Of a DNA stretch of 64,000 nt, positions 45,601 to 54,055 are shown one piece after another. Every line of letters starts with the position of its first letter. Position 1 is the first letter of the stretch. The translations under genes and the position numbers were made by a program. The notes under the pieces are model-generated. The model had not been told where the DNA came from and did not search any database. It saw nothing but the letters and a program-made list of their open reading frames with translations. This DNA comes from Salinispora fenicalii (lineage in GTDB: Bacteria; Actinomycetota; Actinomycetes; Mycobacteriales; Micromonosporaceae): positions 1 through 64,000 of the forward strand of contig NZ_AZWQ01000026.1 of the NCBI RefSeq assembly GCF_000514815.1, written 5' to 3'.

Positions 45601-47405
45601 TGCTGCTCACCCCGCATCGCCCGCTGCTTCAGCGCCCTACGTAGGCGTCGCTTCAACGCCCTGGCGGCACGTCTGGCCCAGCGAGCCGGTATAATGACCA
45701 GTCGGATCACCCGGAAGCTGACCGATCCGCTCAACATTTTGATCATGCTGTCCGCTCGGCGTAACGCCCGTTCCCGGTTGGTGATCAGGTCTTCGGTCCA
45801 GCGCAGCACCGCCTGTATCCGGCCCAGTTCCTCGCGCTGGCGTAGCCACGCCTCGTGTAACTGTTGGTAGCTTCGTGGGCCGGGGGGCGGCGAGCTCGGC
45901 TCCAAGGCGTTCAACTCGTCAAGGAGCTTCTCTTCGCCTGCCGGGTCCAAACCTGTCACTGCGGCGACGAGCGCAGCCTCGGTCTCCACCGCCACGCGCA
46001 CAGTGGCCCGGTCGAGGTCACGACCAGCCACCCCGCCAAGAACAACGGTGAGCCCCGCCAGGTCGAGAGTGGAAGACCAGGGGTGGGAGTAGCCGCCGGT
46101 CAGCAGGGTGGTGGCGAACCGCCAGAGGCCGCGGGCCAGCGCGACATCCACCGGAAGCGGGGCGGCCGCCTGCCAGCTCGGGTCGAGTACGGCGAACCGC
46201 TCCCCGTCCACCACCACGTTGTCGAGCCCGGCCAATGCCGGCGCGCCGGAGATCCGGCCGTCAACGGTGAACGAGTCGAGCCAGTGGGCGTATCCGGAGA
46301 GCAATGTCCGTAGCTGCTCCAGGTCCTGCCGTAGGCAGGCGTCCAACAGCAGGGTGCCCAGGAGGCGGCCAGACGGAACCGGCCCGGTCAGCGCCCCGAG
46401 GTCCCGGTACGCCGGTCCGGTATTCGGCGCGGTTCGCAGCGGCGGCTGGGTAACCTGCCAGTGCCAATCCTGCCCGGCGGTCACCACCGCGATTCCCCTC
46501 GCGTCGAGCGGACCGGTCTGGACCAGCGCCACCGGCAGGTCGGTCGGCTCCGCCGCCGGGAGCGGGCCGCGCCGGGCATGCACCACCCATGCCGGGGCGA
46601 GCCCCGAGGCTAGTCCGGCGTGCAGCGCGTCAACCGCGAGTCGGGCCGGGTCCTGCAGGACCGACTGGTCGGCGTACCCGTCCGAGCAGGAATTGTGGAG
46701 CACGGCGTCGAGCAGGCCTGCGGAGGCCCCCTGGTCGAGTGCTCCGGTCGCCACCAGGGCAGTAATCGCCTTGGGGTGCGGATATGCCGCGAAAGAAGTG
46801 TCTGGGATGAGGCCGGCATCGGCGAGGCGGCTGCGCAACTGGTCGAGGCTCGCGGGGTGGCCGGCGTCCAGGACCCCTTCCACGGTCCACCGGTTGTCGT
46901 CCCGGGCGGCGTACCAAGGGGATACGTCAACGATCCGGTGCAGACCAACGGGGTTGTCTAGGCGTAGCAGCAGGGTCCCGCCCGGACGCAACCGGTCGGC
47001 CAGCACGGCCAACACGCCATCCCAACCGAGACGGGCTCCCTCAATGGATTCCATCGAATCCAGTCCGGACGTGGCGATAACCACGTCATACGTCTCGTCG
47101 GCGGGCAACCCGGTCGGGCCGCCGACGATCACTCGTACCGGGAGCTCGGCCGCGTGTTCGGCCAGCGCCACCCCGTCCAGGTGGCTGCGGAGCAGACAGG
47201 TTACCTCGGCGTGGGCTAGCTGATCGAGGACGCCGGGCGCGTGTGGCCCGGCCAGCAGCACCCGGGCGCCGGCCGGCACGACCCGGGCACCGAGGAGGCC
47301 GAGGGGCCCGCCGTCGGTCGGCTCCTCGGTTTGTAGGTCAGACCACGCCAGCATCTCGCCGCCGGGCAGCATGATCTGCTGAGCTTGGTCAGTGTCAGTC
47401 GTCAA
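45597..47405 (-). CDS. Methyltransferase-like protein with C-terminal coiled coil
   Basis: This protein of about 602 residues has an N-terminal half that reads as a Rossmann SAM-methyltransferase: ARVLLAGPHAPGVLDQL, DVVIATSGLDSMES, LADRLRPGGTLLLRLDNP. A middle region is unassigned, including LDNVVVDGERFAVLDPSWQA. The last 100 residues form a coiled coil with a very basic amphipathic end (ARWARRAARALKRRLRRALK) that could sit on the membrane. TTG at 47405 has AGGAG at seven bases and overlaps the previous stop by 11 bases; ATG at 47372 is an alternative. Possible roles are O-methylation of the sugar polymer or chain-length control; neither is shown. Confidence 0.6.
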   Translation of the reverse strand: MTTDTDQAQQIMLPGGEMLAWSDLQTEEPTDGGPLGLLGARVVPAGARVLLAGPHAPGVLDQLAHAEVTCLLRSHLDGVALAEHAAELPVRVIVGGPTGLPADETYDVVIATSGLDSMESIEGARLGWDGVLAVLADRLRPGGTLLLRLDNPVGLHRIVDVSPWYAARDDNRWTVEGVLDAGHPASLDQLRSRLADAGLIPDTSFAAYPHPKAITALVATGALDQGASAGLLDAVLHNSCSDGYADQSVLQDPARLAVDALHAGLASGLAPAWVVHARRGPLPAAEPTDLPVALVQTGPLDARGIAVVTAGQDWHWQVTQPPLRTAPNTGPAYRDLGALTGPVPSGRLLGTLLLDACLRQDLEQLRTLLSGYAHWLDSFTVDGRISGAPALAGLDNVVVDGERFAVLDPSWQAAAPLPVDVALARGLWRFATTLLTGGYSHPWSSTLDLAGLTVVLGGVAGRDLDRATVRVAVETEAALVAAVTGLDPAGEEKLLDELNALEPSSPPPGPRSYQQLHEAWLRQREELGRIQAVLRWTEDLITNRERALRRADSMIKMLSGSVSFRVIRLVIIPARWARRAARALKRRLRRALKQRAMRGEQQ

Positions 47406-48252
47406 GGTCGTTCTCCTGAAGATGCGCCCAGCCGAGTAGCTCGCGTAGCTCGGCCGGGGCGCAGCGATGGTCGGTGCCCAATTCGGCGCGGGCGATCTCG
47501 ACGGCGGTGGACAGCTCGATTGACTCGCCGTGAAGTTCCGGCCACTGTCTACGGATTCGGGCCGTGCCGCCGAAGGTTGGATCTTCGTCGGCGAGCACCA
47601 TCGGATCACCGTAGACAGCCGGCTCACACCCGGCGGCGATGCCGTAGAAGATGGCGCTGGTCAGCCGATTGGAGGCGACCCGCTTGTGCCGGCGCAGCTC
47701 GGTGAGCTGCTTGTCGAGGAAGAGCGGGTCGGTATCCCGCCACCAGTGGCCGCGGTAGCCGTGACAGATGACCCGGAAGCCGGCCTTCTCGTAGCGCTGG
47801 CGCACCCGGCGCATGCCGTACTCGTGCCAGTAGAGACACACCGTCACCGGTCCGGGCTCGGTATCCCGGATCCGGGCGATCAATTCCTTGTGGTTGCCCT
47901 TGACATTCTGACCCTCCCAGCCATGGAACGGGTACCAGATGGTGCCCTCCCGTACCGTCGGCTTGGCCTTCGCCGGTGGGGGATCCGTCGGACGCAGCGC
48001 GAGTAGGTAGGTGAAGGGCGCCCCGACAACGACGACGTTTCGCCGTCCCACCGCCCAGGCCCGACGACGGGTCTGGGCGGACCAGAGGAGGCTCGGTGTT
48101 CCCTCGACATAGGGGTGCCCAGGTGCCAATCCGTCACCGATGTTCCAGCCGTGCTGGACATAGCCGTTGATCCGGGGCGGGTGCCGGTCGCCGAACCCAC
48201 AGTATCGGGTCAGCACATGGGCGTGGCCGTAAAAGTGGTTGGCGTGGTGCAT
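47395..48252 (-). CDS. Putative nonulosonic-acid glycosyltransferase
   Basis: This 285-residue protein has no named family that I recognise. The blocks YVQHGWNIGDGLAPGHPYVE, VVVVGAPFTYLL and, near the end, NRLTSAIFYGIAAGCEPAVYGD resemble the nucleotide-sugar half of GT-B transferases, including sialyl-type enzymes. No membrane segment or signal is seen. ATG at 48252 lies 10 bases after the pseC stop; upstream in-frame sequence is antisense to pseC and is rejected. Its place between pseC and the cytidylyltransferase makes transfer of pseudaminic acid a reasonable guess only. Confidence 0.6.
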   Translation of the reverse strand: MHHANHFYGHAHVLTRYCGFGDRHPPRINGYVQHGWNIGDGLAPGHPYVEGTPSLLWSAQTRRRAWAVGRRNVVVVGAPFTYLLALRPTDPPPAKAKPTVREGTIWYPFHGWEGQNVKGNHKELIARIRDTEPGPVTVCLYWHEYGMRRVRQRYEKAGFRVICHGYRGHWWRDTDPLFLDKQLTELRRHKRVASNRLTSAIFYGIAAGCEPAVYGDPMVLADEDPTFGGTARIRRQWPELHGESIELSTAVEIARAELGTDHRCAPAELRELLGWAHLQENDLDD

Positions 48253-48262
48253 CGGGTCCGTC

Positions 48263-49417
48263 TCAAACAGTGGTCGGCGCCGGTGTCCGCAGCGCGGTGG
48301 TGAGGGCGTCAACGACCCGTTCCTGGTCGGTGTCACTGAGCCCTGGGTACAACGGAAGGGAGAGCTGCTGTTCGTAAAACGCCTCGGCGACCGGACAGGA
48401 CCCGCGCCGGTAGCCGAGGTCGGCGAAGACCGGGTGGAGGTGCGCCGGAAGGTAGTTGACCTGCACCCCAATGCCGGCGGCCCGCATCCGATCGTAGACT
48501 TCGCGCCGCCGCCCGTCGAGCACCCGGATCGGGTACAGGTGCCAGGCTGGGCGAGCCCAGGAGCGGCGGGTTGGAAGCAGCACACCGGGCAGGTCGGCGA
48601 GCGCCTCATCGTACCGTCGCACGAGGCGTTCCCGGGCGGTGAGGAACTCGCCGAGCCGACGCAGCTGGCTGCGGCCAAGCGCACAGAGGACATCGGGTAG
48701 TCGGTAGTTGAGGCCGAACTCGTGCACCTCCTGGTGCCAGCCGCCCTCGTCCGGCCAGCGCTGCTCGGATCGGTCCCGGACCAGTCCGTGGTTGCGGAAC
48801 CGACGGGCGCGCTCCAGCACGGCCGGGTCGGTGGCCGCGACCGCGCCGCCCTCCGCGGTGGTGAGGTTCTTCGTGGGAAAGAACGAGAATGTGGTCAGGT
48901 CAGCCAGCGAGCCGACCGGCTGGTCGCGGTAAGCGGCACCGATGGAGTGTGCGGCGTCGGCGAGTAGTAGCGCGTCGCTGCCGGACAGCGCTGGACGGAG
49001 GGCGTCGTAGTCGGCCGGGTGGCCGGCGTAGTCCACCGCCGCCACCACTCGGGTCCGGGACGTGACCGCGGCGGCGGCCGCCCGCGGGTCCAGGGTGAAG
49101 GTCTCCTCCTCGACGTCGGCGAAGACCACCTTGGCGCCGAGGGCCATGGCGGTGCTGGCGGTGGCGACGAAGGTCATCGGCGGCACGACCACCTCGTCGC
49201 CGGGGCCAACCCCGGCCGCCGCGTAGGCGGTGTGTAGCGCGGCGGTGCCGTTGGCGACCACCGCGCAGCCGACTCCGCCGGTCCAGCGTGCCAGGTCACC
49301 CTCGAACGCGGACACTTGGGGACCGGTGGTGAGCCAGTCCCCACGGAGAACGTCAACGACCGCGGTCACATCGTCTTCGACGATGGACTGGCGGCCGTAC
49401 GGGAGCATTGTCGTCAC
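48263..49417 (-). CDS. pseC: PLP aminotransferase PseC
   Basis: This 384-residue DegT/DnrJ/EryC1 aminotransferase makes UDP-4-amino-4,6-dideoxy-N-acetyl-beta-L-altrosamine from the PseB product. K183 in FFPTKNLTTAEGG is the PLP lysine. ALLLADAAHSIGA holds the cofactor aspartate, and VVVPPMTFVATAS is the typical N-terminal block. GTG at 49417 overlaps the pseB stop (GTGA); the longer in-frame start at 49462 lies inside pseB and is rejected. Other members of this family make different amino sugars, but the coupled pseB supports PseC. Confidence 0.88.
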   Translation of the reverse strand: MTTMLPYGRQSIVEDDVTAVVDVLRGDWLTTGPQVSAFEGDLARWTGGVGCAVVANGTAALHTAYAAAGVGPGDEVVVPPMTFVATASTAMALGAKVVFADVEEETFTLDPRAAAAAVTSRTRVVAAVDYAGHPADYDALRPALSGSDALLLADAAHSIGAAYRDQPVGSLADLTTFSFFPTKNLTTAEGGAVAATDPAVLERARRFRNHGLVRDRSEQRWPDEGGWHQEVHEFGLNYRLPDVLCALGRSQLRRLGEFLTARERLVRRYDEALADLPGVLLPTRRSWARPAWHLYPIRVLDGRRREVYDRMRAAGIGVQVNYLPAHLHPVFADLGYRRGSCPVAEAFYEQQLSLPLYPGLSDTDQERVVDALTTALRTPAPTTV

Positions 49418-50397
49418 GCGGTGATCCCGAGCATTTCGCGCATTTGGTCTGGGGTGAGCCACAGGTCGTTGCTGTCCGACTGGTAGGCGAACCCGTCCGG
49501 CACCCGCTCGCAGTCACTTGGCGGCTCGTAGCCCCAGGTGGCGATGGTCGGCTGCACGATGAACCGGTCGGCGGCCCGCAGCGTGCGGCGGCTGTCGTCC
49601 GGCGCGATCATCTCCTCGTGCAGCTTTTCGCCGGGACGAATGCCGATTTCGTGCGTGGTGGCCTCCGGGGCGACCGCCTCGACCAGGTCCACGATGCGCA
49701 TGCTGGGGATGCGCGGCACGAACAGCTCTCCGCCCTGCATCTGCTCGAACGAGTTCAAGACGAATTGGACAGCCTGCTCCAGCGTGATCCAGAACCGGGT
49801 CATTCGCTTGTCGGTGATGGGCAGACTCCTGCCCTCGGCGGCGAGCCGCTGGAACAGCGGCACCACCGAGCCACGGCTACCCATCACGTTGCCGTAGCGG
49901 ACCACGGCGAAGCGGGTCGGGTGGCCTGCGGCGTAGTGGTTGGCCGAGATGAAGAGTTTGTCGGCGACGAGCTTCGTGGCCCCATATAGGTTGATGGGGC
50001 TAGATGCCTTGTCAGTGGAGAGTGCGATGACCTTCTGCACCCCGGCTTCGATGGCGGCGTCAACGACGTGCTGGGAGCCGGTGATGTTGGTAGCGATGAA
50101 TTCCGAGGGGTTGTACTCCGCGGTATCGACCTGCTTGAGGGCGGCGGCGTGCACCACGAAGTCGATGCCGTGCATCGCCCGAGTCAGCCGGTGGCGGTCC
50201 CGGATGTCGCCGATGAACCAGCGCAGGCGCGGGTCGTCGCCGAGCTCCCGACGTAGTTCGTATTGCTTGAGCTCGTCTCGGGAAAACACCACCACCCGAG
50301 CCGGTGTGCTCTCGGCTAGGACATTGCGGAGGAATGCCTTACCGAAGGAGCCGGTTCCTCCGGTGATCAGAATGGACGAACCGTCTAACACGCTCAA
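49414..50397 (-). CDS. pseB: UDP-GlcNAc 4,6-dehydratase (inverting) PseB
   Basis: This 327-residue extended SDR enzyme carries out the first committed step of pseudaminic acid synthesis. The nucleotide motif is ILITGGTGSFGKAFLRN, the catalytic region is INLYGATKLVADKLF, and the family mark VFSRDELKQYELR is present. TTG at 50397 follows GGAG at eight bases; GTG at 50391 is an alternative. It is the first gene of the six-gene minus-strand operon and shares a 245-bp divergent promoter region with the acyl carrier protein operon. Confidence 0.9.
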   Translation of the reverse strand: MSVLDGSSILITGGTGSFGKAFLRNVLAESTPARVVVFSRDELKQYELRRELGDDPRLRWFIGDIRDRHRLTRAMHGIDFVVHAAALKQVDTAEYNPSEFIATNITGSQHVVDAAIEAGVQKVIALSTDKASSPINLYGATKLVADKLFISANHYAAGHPTRFAVVRYGNVMGSRGSVVPLFQRLAAEGRSLPITDKRMTRFWITLEQAVQFVLNSFEQMQGGELFVPRIPSMRIVDLVEAVAPEATTHEIGIRPGEKLHEEMIAPDDSRRTLRAADRFIVQPTIATWGYEPPSDCERVPDGFAYQSDSNDLWLTPDQMREMLGITA

Positions 50398-50511
50398 CTT
50401 CGTGCTCCGTTCCTGGTCATGTGGCTACCGCGCTAGGGGTTCCCTGGTTGGCACTGGCATGATACGTGCGGGTGAGGGGAATCGCTACGCCCGATGTTGG
50501 GACTTCCACAT

Positions 50512-50537
50512 GGGCGGGTGCATGCTAGCATCCGCCC
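50512..50537. promoter_or_regulatory. Inverted repeat in the divergent pseB/ACP promoter region
   Basis: GGGCGGGTGC (50512-50521) and GCATCCGCCC (50528-50537) form an inverted repeat with one mismatch. Its centre includes the palindrome TGCTAGCA. It lies between two divergent operons and could be an operator acting on both. Confidence 0.4.
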
Positions 50538-50642
50538 GAACAGAGACGTCAGGTGAGCCTGGCGGCCATAATTGCTGCGATTTCCTCAGCTACACTCGGC
50601 CGTCGATCCGGCCGTGCGAGCCGGGTGGTGAGGGGTGCCACA

Positions 50643-50885
50643 GTGAAACTCGAACGGCTTAGACACGTCTTTCGGAATTCCCTGGAACTGTCAGATGACA
50701 GTCCAGTGGACGATTTGGAATATCGCGGTAACGCACAGTGGGACTCGCTTGCCCACATGTCTCTGGTCGCTGCGATCGAGGACGAGTTCGGAGTGATGCT
50801 CGACACAGACGAGGTGATCGACCTCAGCTCCTTCAACCGCGCGCAGCAGATTCTGGAGAAGCACGGTGTCGTCCTCGCCGACTGA
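50643..50885 (+). CDS. Acyl carrier protein
   Basis: This 80-residue protein has the four-helix ACP pattern and a phosphopantetheine site WDSLAHM with S35 as the attachment serine. The tail [20 protein letters not shown] is typical. GTG at 50643 follows GAGGGG; an in-frame start 90 bases upstream lacks support. As the first gene of the plus-strand operon it should carry the acyl chain handled by the SDR, ligase, LuxE and LuxC proteins. Dedicated ACPs of this kind are separate from the fatty-acid synthase ACP. Confidence 0.85.
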   Translation: MKLERLRHVFRNSLELSDDSPVDDLEYRGNAQWDSLAHMSLVAAIEDEFGVMLDTDEVIDLSSFNRAQQILEKHGVVLAD

Positions 50886-51618
50886 ACTGCCGGACACGCG
50901 TTACGCGTTGATTACTGGATCGACTCGGGGTATCGGTCGAGCCATCGCGACGCGGCTGGCCTCGGCGGGTTACATTGTCGCCGTTCACGGCCGGACTCTC
51001 GGAGACGCTGAGCAGGTCGCGGCGGCGTTGCCGGGCGGTCCACATCTGGCGGTGCACGGTGATGTCGCGGACCCCGAGCAGGTCCGCGCGTTGGTTCGGC
51101 TCCTCTTCCAGCGATGGCGCCGGCTGGACGCACTGGTGGTCAACGCCGGTGTGCACGCGGCCGGTCTACTTGGTTCCGTCGCCGATCCGACGATCGAACG
51201 GCTCTTCTCAGTCAATGCGGCAGGCGCCGCGCACACCCTCCAGCAGGGCGTACGGCTGCTGCGGCGGGGACAACGTCCAGCCGCGGTGCTCACCGCCTCA
51301 GTGGTTGGTACGGCCGGCGCCGCGGGCCAGGCCGTCTACGCTGCCAGCAAGGCGGCTATTGAGGGGTTGACCCGAGCCGCCGCGAAGGAGCTCGGCCCGG
51401 CGGGAATCCGCGTCAACGCGGTGGCGCCCGGCTTTATCCGTACCGACCTGCTCGCTGACCTGGACACCGAAGGTCGTGCGGCCCGGGTGGCGGCCACCCC
51501 GCTGGGCCGGCTGGGGGAGCCGGAGGATGTCGCCGAAGTGGTGGCCTTCCTGCTGGATCCGGCGGCGAGCTTCGTAACCGGCCAGGTGGTCGGAGTGGAC
51601 GGCGGTCTCACCCCATGA
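50866..51618 (+). CDS. FabG-like 3-oxoacyl-ACP reductase (SDR)
   Basis: This 250-residue short-chain dehydrogenase has the NADPH motif [16 protein letters not shown] and NAG in [11 protein letters not shown]. The catalytic set is the Ser in [10 protein letters not shown] and Tyr/Lys in YAASKAA, and the C-terminus is [14 protein letters not shown]. It would reduce a 3-oxoacyl-ACP to the 3-hydroxyacyl form, or another small ketone. The GTG start lies 20 bases inside the ACP gene, so the two are coupled, and its end overlaps the ligase gene. Confidence 0.85.
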   Translation: MSSSPTELPDTRYALITGSTRGIGRAIATRLASAGYIVAVHGRTLGDAEQVAAALPGGPHLAVHGDVADPEQVRALVRLLFQRWRRLDALVVNAGVHAAGLLGSVADPTIERLFSVNAAGAAHTLQQGVRLLRRGQRPAAVLTASVVGTAGAAGQAVYAASKAAIEGLTRAAAKELGPAGIRVNAVAPGFIRTDLLADLDTEGRAARVAATPLGRLGEPEDVAEVVAFLLDPAASFVTGQVVGVDGGLTP

Positions 51619-53012
51619 TTGGCCTGCTACACCCCGACGCTCGCCTGGTTGAGGCGGCCAACGGTGCCACGCTCGGCGGCGTCGACCTACATGACCAGGT
51701 TGCGGAGCTTAGCGCCGCGCTGGACCGGGAGCCGCCCGGAATGGTGCTGGCCGCCATGCCCACTACGGTCACCGCGGTTCTTCGGTTCCTCGCGGCGCTG
51801 CGCGTGGGTCGGCCGATCGCACTGGTCGATCCGCGAATCGATGGGGAGCGGCTGGCCGACTTGGCCGATCGTTTCTGCCCGGCGGTGCTGTTCGGCGATG
51901 CCGAGTCGCTGCCTGGGTATCGCCCCGGGCCGGACCAGCGGCTGGGCGACTACCAGCGCCGCACCGGGGATCCCGGGCCGGCCCCGCACCCCGACCTGGC
52001 GCTGTTGTTGGCCACCTCCGGCTCGACCGGCAGCCCCAAGCTGGTCCGGCTCTCCCGGGCGGCGGTGCTGGCCAACGCCGCGGCAATCGGTGCGGCGCTT
52101 GAGATCGATGGTGACGAGGTCGCGCCGACCAGCCTGCCGCTGCACTACACGTTCGGGCTGTCGGTGCTCACCAGCCACCTTCACGCTGGCGCCACCGTGG
52201 TGGTCGAGGAGAACGCCTTCACGACGCGGGACTTCTGGTCCAACGTGGACCGACATCACGTCACCTCACTGGCCGCGGTGCCATACCAGTACGAGATGCT
52301 GCGTCGGCTTCGCTTCGATCCCGCCCGCTACCCCCGGCTACGGACGCTCACCCAGGCCGGCGGACGGCTGAACCCCGACCTGGTCGAGGACTTCCATCGC
52401 CGGATGGCTGCGGTTGGTGGCAGGTTCTTCGTCATGTACGGGCAGACCGAGGCCACCGCTCGAATGGCGGTGCTGCCCGCGGATCGACTGCCCGCGAAGC
52501 TCGGCTCAGTGGGTGTTCCGGTGCGTGGTGGTGAGATCACTGTTAGCCCCGGCGACGGGCCCGAGACGACGGAGCCGGGACGCACTGGTGAGATCGTCTA
52601 CCGGGGCGCCAACGTGATGATGGGGTACGCCGAGACCGCCGCGGATCTGGCCCGGGGCGATGATCTGGGTGGGGTGCTGCGTACCGGAGACCTCGGCCGA
52701 CTGGACGACGAGGGATTCCTGTACATCACCGGCAGGATCAAGCGTATCGCCAAGATCTTTGGGGTACGAGTCAACCTCGACGACGTCGAGCGGTCCCTCG
52801 CGCGGCATGGCCCGGTCGCGGCGGTGGCTGGTCCAGACCGCTTGGTGCTGGTCGCTGAGGGCGCCGACGACGACCGGTTGGCCCGGATTCGAGCTGAGGC
52901 GGCCGAGGAGCTGGGCACCCACTCCTCCGGCATCTTGGTCCGCAGCGTTGACGCGCTGCCGCTGACCACCACCGGAAAGCCTGACTACCGAGCTCTGGAG
53001 GACCAGTGCTGA
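51615..53012 (+). CDS. AMP-dependent acyl ligase
   Basis: This 465-residue ANL-superfamily adenylating enzyme has the P-loop [18 protein letters not shown] and adenine motif YGQTEATAR. The hinge region is [19 protein letters not shown], and the late catalytic lysine motif is TTTGKPDY. It should activate a carboxylic acid as acyl-AMP and load it on CoA or, more likely here, on the ACP encoded two genes before. Start overlaps the SDR stop by four bases and its end overlaps the LuxE-like gene by seven. Confidence 0.85.
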   Translation: MIGLLHPDARLVEAANGATLGGVDLHDQVAELSAALDREPPGMVLAAMPTTVTAVLRFLAALRVGRPIALVDPRIDGERLADLADRFCPAVLFGDAESLPGYRPGPDQRLGDYQRRTGDPGPAPHPDLALLLATSGSTGSPKLVRLSRAAVLANAAAIGAALEIDGDEVAPTSLPLHYTFGLSVLTSHLHAGATVVVEENAFTTRDFWSNVDRHHVTSLAAVPYQYEMLRRLRFDPARYPRLRTLTQAGGRLNPDLVEDFHRRMAAVGGRFFVMYGQTEATARMAVLPADRLPAKLGSVGVPVRGGEITVSPGDGPETTEPGRTGEIVYRGANVMMGYAETAADLARGDDLGGVLRTGDLGRLDDEGFLYITGRIKRIAKIFGVRVNLDDVERSLARHGPVAAVAGPDRLVLVAEGADDDRLARIRAEAAEELGTHSSGILVRSVDALPLTTTGKPDYRALEDQC

Positions 53013-54055
53013 CCGACGTGTTCACGCGGCCCCAGCCAGACAAGGAGAAGCAGCTACGTGACGAGCTGAACGCCTTGGTGTCGCACCATCGGCAGTCCTG
53101 CCCGCCGTACGCCCGGATCATGGACGCACTCGATGTCCGGGGCGAAGCGGCGACGGTGGCCGAACTGCCCTGGCTGCCGGTCCGACTATTCAAGACCAAG
53201 AAGCTGGTGAGCGTTCCCGAAGATCAGGTGATCCGGGTGCTCACCTCCAGCGGAACCACCGGTGAGGTGAGCCGGATTCACCTGGACCGCGAGGCGGCGG
53301 CCACCCAGTCCCGAATGCTCGCCCGGACCCTCGCGACCGTGCTCGGCGCGCGCCGGCTACCGATGCTGGTGGTAGATGGTCGTGGCGTGGTCGGCGACCG
53401 TCGCTCATACTCTGCTCGGGGCGCGGGTGCGCTTGGCATGGTGAACTTCGGTCGGGACCATCACTGGCTGCTTGACGCCGACGACCGACCGGACGTTGAG
53501 GCGCTGCGGGCCTTTCTGGACCGGCACGGTCATGAGCCCTTCCTGATCTTCGGGTTCACCTTCATGGTCTGGACTTACCTCTACGAGGTGGCCCGTGAGC
53601 ACGGACTGGACCTTTCCCAGGGGATCCTGGTGCACTCCGGTGGCTGGAAGAAGCTTGTTGATCGAGCGGTCGACAATGCCGAGTTCCGTCGCCGCTTCGG
53701 CGCAGACACCGGTCTGACGCGGATTCATAACTTCTACGGAATGGTCGAGCAGATTGGCACGGTCTTTCTGGAGGGGCCGGAGGGCGGCTCGCTCTACTGC
53801 CCAGACTTCGCTGACGTGATCATCCGGGACCCGGTGACCTGGCAGGAGGTGCCGGTGGGCACGCCGGGCGTCATCGAGGTGCTGAGTACCTTGCCGACCT
53901 CGTACCCCGGGCATGTGCTGCTCACCGAGGACCTCGGCGTGGTGCATGGGATCGACGACGGGCACTGGCCGGGTAAGCGGTTCAGCGTGCTCGGCCGGTT
54001 GCCCCGCGCTGAGGCGCGCGGCTGCAGCGACACCTACCAGGGAGGTACGCCATGA
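53006..54055 (+). CDS. LuxE-like acyl-protein synthetase
   Basis: This 349-residue protein has the LuxE pattern LPWLPVRLFKTKKLVS, VLTSSGTTGEVSRIHLD and the C-terminal ARGCSDTYQGG, whose Cys corresponds to the acyl-accepting residue of bacterial LuxE. In luminous bacteria LuxE activates a fatty acid with ATP and passes it to the LuxC reductase. The direct neighbour here is LuxC-like, coupled by ATGA. No luciferase genes are present, so the aldehyde or acyl product must serve another purpose. Confidence 0.83.
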   Translation: MLTDVFTRPQPDKEKQLRDELNALVSHHRQSCPPYARIMDALDVRGEAATVAELPWLPVRLFKTKKLVSVPEDQVIRVLTSSGTTGEVSRIHLDREAAATQSRMLARTLATVLGARRLPMLVVDGRGVVGDRRSYSARGAGALGMVNFGRDHHWLLDADDRPDVEALRAFLDRHGHEPFLIFGFTFMVWTYLYEVAREHGLDLSQGILVHSGGWKKLVDRAVDNAEFRRRFGADTGLTRIHNFYGMVEQIGTVFLEGPEGGSLYCPDFADVIIRDPVTWQEVPVGTPGVIEVLSTLPTSYPGHVLLTEDLGVVHGIDDGHWPGKRFSVLGRLPRAEARGCSDTYQGGTP

